Assembly: GCF_026262505.1 (NCBI RefSeq)
Contig: NC_067208.1
Span: forward strand, 10,611,962-10,675,961
DNA: 64,000 nt
Source of the DNA: Trichomonas vaginalis G3
Taxonomy: Eukaryota; Parabasalia; Trichomonadida; Trichomonadidae
Direction of reading: 5' to 3'
Positions 58,258 through 64,000 of this stretch are shown here, piece by piece. The notes beneath the pieces were generated by a model. That model searched no databases. It was not told the origin of the DNA and saw only the letters and a list, made by a program, of their open reading frames with translations. The position numbers and the translations under genes are program-made. Within the stretch, counting starts at the first letter, position 1. Each line of letters opens with the position of its first letter.

Positions 58258-58618
58258 CTAATGTCCGCCTAGTCTCTTACGTTTCCTGTTGAGTTCCATA
58301 GCATTCTTTAACTGGAGCTCATACATTCTATTTCTCCTCTGGTAGAAAACATATTCTGGGTCAACTCCTGTGTTCGCGTCATCTGCATAAAGTTGTTTAT
58401 ATCCCACTTCAGGGTTTGTATAAAACTCTTTCCATCTCATATTTGCATACCATGGTGGCAAACCTAACGCAGCGTCATTTGACATGGCAGTTTGCATTTG
58501 TACATCTGTTGGCACTGACCATAGTTTGCCATTGCAGTTTGTATTCTAACTTCATTTGGAATATTCTCTGGGTTTGGTTGTCCGGTTGCTGTGCATTCGC
58601 TAAGTTCTGTGCGTCCAT
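58258..58618 (-). pseudogene. Unknown element protein (~120 aa), B copy, broken
   Basis: Matches A's 10441-10803, with the same C-terminal segment (PWYANMRWKEFYTNPEVGYK) and basic end RKRKRLGGH. About one break. Confidence 0.5.
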
Positions 58619-58637
58619 TTAATATTAGATAAAAATA

Positions 58638-58772
58638 TCTCTTACGAGTACATATACTGAACATTTGCAGGCATTGGTTCATCTTCATATTCTCTATATC
58701 TTTCTGCCACGTCAAATAAATAATGACACAATGGAAAAAACCTAAAACAAGTAGTCCTATTTCAAACCACAT
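58638..58772 (-). pseudogene. Small membrane protein, B copy, broken
   Basis: MWFEIGLLVLGFFHCVI is preserved, overlapping the end of the methyltransferase gene as in A. About one break after the membrane segment. Confidence 0.5.
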
Positions 58773-59568
58773 TTACTTACTAGTAAAATTTCTTTATTGT
58801 GACACTTTCTCCAGTTAGGACCTCTCTCATATTCTATCTTGTCATATATAAACTCATAGTCATGTATGTCCTCTAACCATCTCATGACACTTTCCAAACC
58901 ACTTTTATCGGATGTAAAGTAAAAGCATGGATGGTTATGTAAACGTCTAAAGTTTCTAAAGAGTCTCTCAAAGTCCAGTCTACTTGGTATTGAAAATCCC
59001 ATGTGTTATAGAACGGCGGGTCCACTATAAAGAAAACATTTTCCTTGTCTTTATATTTTTCATACAACTCTGTCCAATGACATCTCACAAACTCTATACC
59101 CTCAATATATTTTTCTGTTCTCTTTGAAAACATTTGTATAGTTAAGATATAAAACTTTTGACATAAGTGTTTCAATGTCATGAACTCTTATAGCACCACT
59201 ATATAATAGTCTAGCAGATATACTATCCCAGTCAATATACTCTGCCTTTTTCAAAACCTCTCTGACAGTATTTTTTTATCTAATGGTATACGTTCCATCT
59301 TACCTATAGGTATCTTTTCTTTTAACTCTTTCAATATTTTGTTTGTGTCTGGTATATGTTTGAGACGGTTCATATAGTTGTCGAAGTCATTGCATATAAT
59401 CTTTGAGTCAGGAAATATTGTATGGCACAAATGAGATATATAGAAACTTCCACCGAACAAGTCTACAAATGTTAGACCATTCGGTAGTTTCTTAAGTTCT
59501 CTCAATAGAATATCTTTACATCTACTCTTATTTCCAAAGAAGGGTAACGGTGGTTTTGTAAAATTCAT
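58757..59568 (-). pseudogene. D12-class adenine methyltransferase, B copy, broken
   Basis: Starts MNFTKPPLPFFGNKSRCKDI. Motif I FVDLFGGS and motif IV DPPFYN are both recognisable. About four breaks, the most decayed gene of the element. Confidence 0.7.
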
Positions 59569-59699
59569 TTTATATATATAATAATAAAAATGTTTTTACC
59601 TGAAAAGTGACAGAAAAGTGACAAAACATGAAAACATATATATTTTGTGAAAAGCTCCTGGAAGACCCGTATATAAGAACTTCAGATGGAACAATACTT

Positions 59700-60773
59700 T
59701 TTCAGTAAGGACATATGAGGTGAGATGTCACCTGTTTCTCACCTCATTCTCACCCGTTGAATTTTCATGAATTTCTTCGTAAAGACTTTGTTAAGACTTC
59801 TTCGTAAAGACTTTATTGTGACTTCTTCGTAAAGACTTTGTTGAGATTTCTTCGTAAAGACTTTGTTGAGATTTCTTCGTAAATGACCCAAAAATATATT
59901 TTAGGTGAAGAGGTGAGATTTCACCTCTTTTTTCACCTCATTTCTCACCTCTTGAATTTTCATGAATTTCTTCGTAAAGACTTTGTTAAGACTTCTTCAT
60001 CTAATTTCTCATGAACTTTCTTGTCTATGTTTTGTCAAGATTTCATCGTAAAGACTTTGTTGAGATTTCTTCGTAAATGACCCTAGTAGTATATTTTTGG
60101 TGTAAATTTCATGAAAATTCAAGAGGGTGAAAAATTAGGTGAAAAAACAGGTGAAATCTCACCTCTTCACCTAAAATATATTTTTGGTGTAAATTTCATG
60201 AAAATTCAAGAGGTGAAAAATTAGGTGAAAAAACAGGTGAAATCTCACCTCTTCACCTAAAATATATTTTTGGTGTAAATTTCATGAAAATTCAAGAGGT
60301 GAGAAATGAGGTGAAAAAGGTGAAATCTCACCTCTTCACCTAAAATTATTTTTGTCTGATTTTACGAAGAAGTCTTGACAAAACATTTACGAAGAAGTCT
60401 TGACAAAACATTTACGAAGAAGTCTGACAAAACATTTACGAAGAAGTCTTGACAAAAATTTACGAAGAAGTCTTGACAAAACATTTACGAAGAAGTCTTG
60501 ACAAAACATTTACGAAGAAGTCTTGACAAAACATTTACGAAGAAGTCTTGACAAAACATTTACGAAGAAGTCTTGACAAAACATTTACGAAGAAGTCTTG
60601 ACAAAACATTTACGAAGAAGTCTTGACAAAACATGAAAACATATATAATTTGTGAAAAGTGAAACATTATATAATGTTTTCGACCAAGAAGACTAACAAT
60701 TTTCCGAATAAAACTTCATTTATACTAAACATCTTCGGGGCTAGAAGGCACGAAGTGCCTGGAAGCCCCACTA

Positions 60774-60775
<2 letters not shown>
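59700..60775. repeat. Right terminal inverted repeat of B
   Basis: Mirror of 36009-37055: B-type palindromic repeats (59717-59970 and 60107-60352), about eleven 24-bp satellite units (60363-60635) and the terminal hairpin at 60737-60769. The stretch 59580-59700 before it holds only TTTTTATTATTATATATATA and GTGACAGAAAAGTGAC. Confidence 0.85.
60737..60769. repeat. Terminal hairpin, B right end
   Basis: Inverted copy of the 33-nt hairpin, followed by ACTACC and a T tract of about 30 (60776-60805). Confidence 0.8.

Positions 60776-60805
<30 letters not shown>

Positions 60806-60810
<5 letters not shown>
60806..60810. repeat. Target-site duplication of element B, right (TAAAA)
   Basis: Second copy of TAAAA, continuing as TAGTTATATATTA, which matches the mirror arm directly after its single copy. 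Confidence 0.7.
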
Positions 60811-60812
<2 letters not shown>

Positions 60813-61242
60813 GTTATATATTAAAAAATAATATGAGTTTATGTGATATTATTTTTCAGAAGATTTCATTCTATATGCCTATGAAAAGTACTCTCAAAAC
60901 TAACTTTTTCCTAATTATAATTAAATCTAGAATATTGTATTATGCTTAGTATTATTTCATTTTTCTCATTCAATTTAGAATTTACAGATGTCAAAAAATT
61001 GAGAGCTGTCACTTTTGATGAATTTCTGTTTATTACACTTTTAAGATCAATTACAAATTTGACAACTAATTCAATTTTTGAATGAAAAATGTTGATGGTT
61101 AAAAAATTCTACTTGATTGAAATTATGTCATGATTAATCTAATTTATATATAAGATTGCTGCATATGCTAGATTATTAAATATCAAAAAATATCGCTAAT
61201 ATACCTTCCCACACTGAAATATCAAAAAGGAAAAACCAAAAA

Positions 61243-61360
61243 TAGGAGTTCTTGGAGTTGAACCAAGATTTCAGGATTATAAATCTGAACGTTTGATGTA
61301 AGAAATCTTACTATCAATACTAAAGATTTTATCTGCGCTCTCCCATTGAGCTAAACCCCT
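61243..61360 (-). tRNA. tRNA-like gene with long internal insertion, mirror copy
   Basis: Same 118-nt sequence as 34617-34734 on the other strand. Acceptor, D and T arms pair identically. Confidence 0.6.
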
Positions 61361-62469
61361 TTACATTTAAAATTTGTCTTCCTGCATATATCAAGGTTTC
61401 ATTTTCGTCACTTTTAGAGATTCAAACATGTAATGAGTTGTACATATTCTATTTAACAGATGCTTTATTTGAAGATATGTATTATGGCATGTTTTGATTT
61501 GATAATATTTTATTTCGAAAGATAATATTCTTTATCAAATTAATGTCTAAATGCAAAAACAATTTGGAAATAGTAGATTATGATTGAATTATGCATTCTT
61601 CATCTTGAATGAAAATATATTTCATTGACAATAAGCGATATTCGTTTTTGGAATAAAAATCTCAAATGTCCATAAGCATACGAAACTTCACTATATGTAT
61701 TTAAATTAAAACAAGAGATATCAAAGAATCATAATTCTCAAATAAACTGGTATAATGTCAGTAAAATGCAGGATTTAATATGGGCTGCATGTTAATGCGA
61801 AAAAACATCAAAATTGAGTTAAGCTGCGTGCCGATAAAAGTTGAAATGAGCGGATAGAAAAAGCACGTTATTTTGGATGAAATGTGTAATTGTTATAGAC
61901 CGAAAATAGATTTTTTCGGTTTTCTCTTCAAATAATTGAAAGAATGATACTATTATAGGTTTATTATATTATATAGCATATAATCATGCTATAGCCGAAA
62001 ATTATAAGTTTTGAGAAGATTGAATATAACACAAATAAATTTGAATGTAAGTTAAATTGCTTGTTGTTTTTAATAGGCATTTAATGAGAAATCCAATATT
62101 GCAAAATTCAAATTGAATGATTGAAAGAACAGAAAAAGTCATTCTTTTCAATTTCGAATATGTTTCATTGTATTTATAATTATACGGCAAATAAGATATT
62201 TAAACTTGATTTTTGAAGGAAAATTCACAAAATTGAATAAATTCAAATAATTTTTATTCAAAAATAAACTAGTTATTTGAGTTTAATACTAATTATCTAT
62301 TCAAACTACAAAGTTTGTAATTTAAAATATTTTGTGAGATCAGATTGAATTAATTCAAGGTTCTTTTCAATTAATATTAATGACCATATTACGCATTTTC
62401 GAACATTCTAAACCAAATATATAAAAATGGGAGACGAATGTTAAATTTGCTAGACATGGGGGAGTTGTC

Positions 62470-62800
62470 TGCAAAGTTTTAGCTCTTATCTCTAACAAAA
62501 AATTAATTTTTAAAAAAATGACCGAATACGTTTCACAGCGAGAAAAAAATAAAAGGCAAGATAGAATTTTCTAGACATAAAGAAGTTGTTTACCGAGTTT
62601 TAGCTCTTATCTCTAACAAAAAATTAATTTTTAAAAAAATGACCGAATACGTTTCACAGCGAGAAAAAAATAAAAGGCAAGATAGAATTTTCTAGACATA
62701 AAGAAGTTGTTTACCGAGTTTTAGCTCTTATCTCTAACAAAAAATTAATTTTTAAAAAAATGACCGAATACGTTTCACAGCGAGAAAAAAATAAAACTTT
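62470..62800. repeat. ~120-bp tandem repeat, mirror copy
   Basis: Inverted copy of 33180-33515 with the same number of units. Confidence 0.8.
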
Positions 62801-62830
62801 ACACTGATTTTAATTTTCATTTCCAGTCAC

Positions 62831-62835
62831 TTTAC
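62831..62835. other. Empty target site corresponding to element A
   Basis: TTTAC (reverse complement of GTAAA) between CCAGTCAC and TTATTTTTTTT, uninterrupted. The mirror position carries element A. Confidence 0.8.
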
Positions 62836-62951
62836 TTATTTTTTTTTATTTTTTTCATTTTAATTATCAATTTTTTCATAATACGTTTATTTACGTTACC
62901 ATTTTCTTTATTCTTTTGAATTCCATACTACACACTTATAGAATATTTTGA

Positions 62952-63947
62952 TTGTTAACGTACTTCATTAGAATGAATCCTTACAAAGGGTATGTCGATC
63001 GAATTTACCTAATTGGTATTTCCAATCAGATTGAAAAAGGTAAAATGACATGGGAAGAAGCTTGCACCCATGTTCCCATCGCCCCAACCCTTCAATCAAA
63101 TGATTTCAAATATTTAGATGTTTCAAAATCTTTTTTACAAAATCAATTTAGCTTACAGAATATCCCATTGCCTAAAGGCAAGAAAGGTCGTAGGGTCAAT
63201 CCCTACGACCAAATCAAAGCTCTTGCTGTGATACATGACCACTGGGCCTTTCCCTGTGGTCAAACAAAACAATGGAAACGTTTGAAATTACAACAAATTG
63301 ATGTATCTTATAGAGAAGTACGCAGATACTTCAAAGAAAATCATTTCACCAAGACGCGATTAGAGCATGCCGGGCCAGAAACAGCAGTAAGATATTGGGC
63401 GCTTTCACCCAATCTTATCTGGCACGCAGATGTTCATTATTTTAGGGGTGTTCGTGGCCAGTATATTTATGGCATAATCGACGATTTTAGCCGCAAAGTC
63501 CTAGCGTGTATACAAATACCAGATATGCTGGCAGCGACGACAGCGAACGTTGCGGCTTCCGCCTTCATTGAATTTGGCGCCCCTTATTGTTTCTGGACCG
63601 ATAACGGTTCAGAAAATAGGGGAGCCTTTCAAGATCTACTTGATCTTTGGGGCGTCCAATGGCGGCATACAGACTCTCATTCTCCCTACCAAAATGGGAA
63701 GATTGAGAGATTCTGGCCGACATTGGAGCGCTGCCAAAGCATTCAGGCTATTCCTGCCTTTATTTGGGAGTACAATAATAACACACCGCATGAAGATCTC
63801 CCAATTAATCCATTAACTGGAACAAATTACACGCCAAATCAAATGTATCAGCTGAAACCGAAATACACAAATGCAGATACAGAAAGGTTGTGGCAAATAT
63901 GGGATACAGATACAGGCATGACCGCTGTTGACACATTCACAGCGTAA
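62952..63947 (+). CDS. rve/DDE integrase-like transposase, copy 3 (331 aa)
   Basis: The only complete copy in the window: MLTYFIRMNPYKGYVDRIYL (a second Met at residue 8 is an alternative start). Core residues D160 (WHADVHY), D217 (WTDNGSEN) and E252 (NGKIERFW) give DD34E spacing. Residues 80-140 (NPYDQIKALAVIHDHW, EVRRYFKENHF) probably form the DNA-binding part. GC content is visibly higher than the surrounding DNA, as expected for a functional or recently acquired gene. No terminal repeats of its own could be fixed. Confidence 0.8.
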   Translation: MLTYFIRMNPYKGYVDRIYLIGISNQIEKGKMTWEEACTHVPIAPTLQSNDFKYLDVSKSFLQNQFSLQNIPLPKGKKGRRVNPYDQIKALAVIHDHWAFPCGQTKQWKRLKLQQIDVSYREVRRYFKENHFTKTRLEHAGPETAVRYWALSPNLIWHADVHYFRGVRGQYIYGIIDDFSRKVLACIQIPDMLAATTANVAASAFIEFGAPYCFWTDNGSENRGAFQDLLDLWGVQWRHTDSHSPYQNGKIERFWPTLERCQSIQAIPAFIWEYNNNTPHEDLPINPLTGTNYTPNQMYQLKPKYTNADTERLWQIWDTDTGMTAVDTFTA

Positions 63948-64000
63948 TAATAAACATAATTTTTTAATTTCATTTTTAACAAGTTTTTTTAAATGTATGT

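Larger units (their letters stand above)
35978..60805 (-). mobile_element. Polinton/Maverick-like element B (~24.8 kb)
   Basis: Same termini, hairpins and gene set as A but in the opposite orientation, so its gene order mirrors A. By eye it differs from A by several percent in coding regions and by much more in its repeats. It keeps an SF3 helicase that A lacks and lacks A's 239-residue gene. About fifteen to twenty breaks are visible, so it is more decayed than A although its target duplication is still exact. Confidence 0.9.
60811..62830. repeat. Right arm of the giant palindrome beyond B
   Basis: Reverse complement of 33147-35166. No protein gene is supported; the 62-codon frame at 62002 is the mirror of the one at 33787 and has no motif. 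It includes the inverted tRNA-like gene and the 120-bp satellite. Confidence 0.85.

Overview
This is a very AT-rich eukaryotic window built around two ~24.8 kb Polinton/Maverick-type (Polinton-like virus, PLV) elements, called here A (8287-33141) and B (35978-60805). They lie in opposite orientations inside a much larger inverted repeat of host sequence. A parabasalid such as Trichomonas vaginalis, whose genome is known to be full of Mavericks, is the most likely host; this is inference, because no host marker gene was recognised.

Layout. 1-8283 is host or transposon-derived sequence with two inverted copies of a DDE/rve integrase-like gene. A occupies 8287-33141. 33147-35972 is gene-poor flank ending at a palindrome centre (spacer about 35537-35605). 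B occupies 35978-60805. 60811-64000 is the mirror image of 33147-35172 followed by 8283-7117, and includes a third copy of the integrase-like gene. With A and B removed, the flanks form one long palindrome. A has a 5-bp target duplication (GTAAA) and B has TAAAA. The mirror arm keeps the matching empty site for each.

Element genes, in A coordinates: D12-type adenine methyltransferase, small membrane protein, small amphipathic proteins, a duplicated ~280-residue protein family, a phage-like tail fibre with a tail-collar end, retroviral-type integrase, a tRNA-like gene, a cluster of KilA-N-type regulators (one with a T5orf172 end), packaging ATPase, penton-like minor capsid protein, double-jelly-roll major capsid protein and a large coiled-coil protein. 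B also has an SF3 helicase, whose place in A is taken by an HNH endonuclease cassette. In B the same cassette sits where A has an unrelated 239-residue gene. No protein-primed PolB or Ulp1-like protease was recognised.

Both elements are decayed but recent: A has roughly eight breaks, B roughly fifteen to twenty. The most striking non-coding signal is a ~75-bp dispersed palindromic repeat. It is near-uniform within each element but has a different sequence code in A and B, with both halves of the palindrome changed together. Other signals are terminal hairpins next to A/T homopolymers, terminal satellites that share coding sequence with a KilA-N gene, and paired hairpin changes inside KilA-N coding regions.
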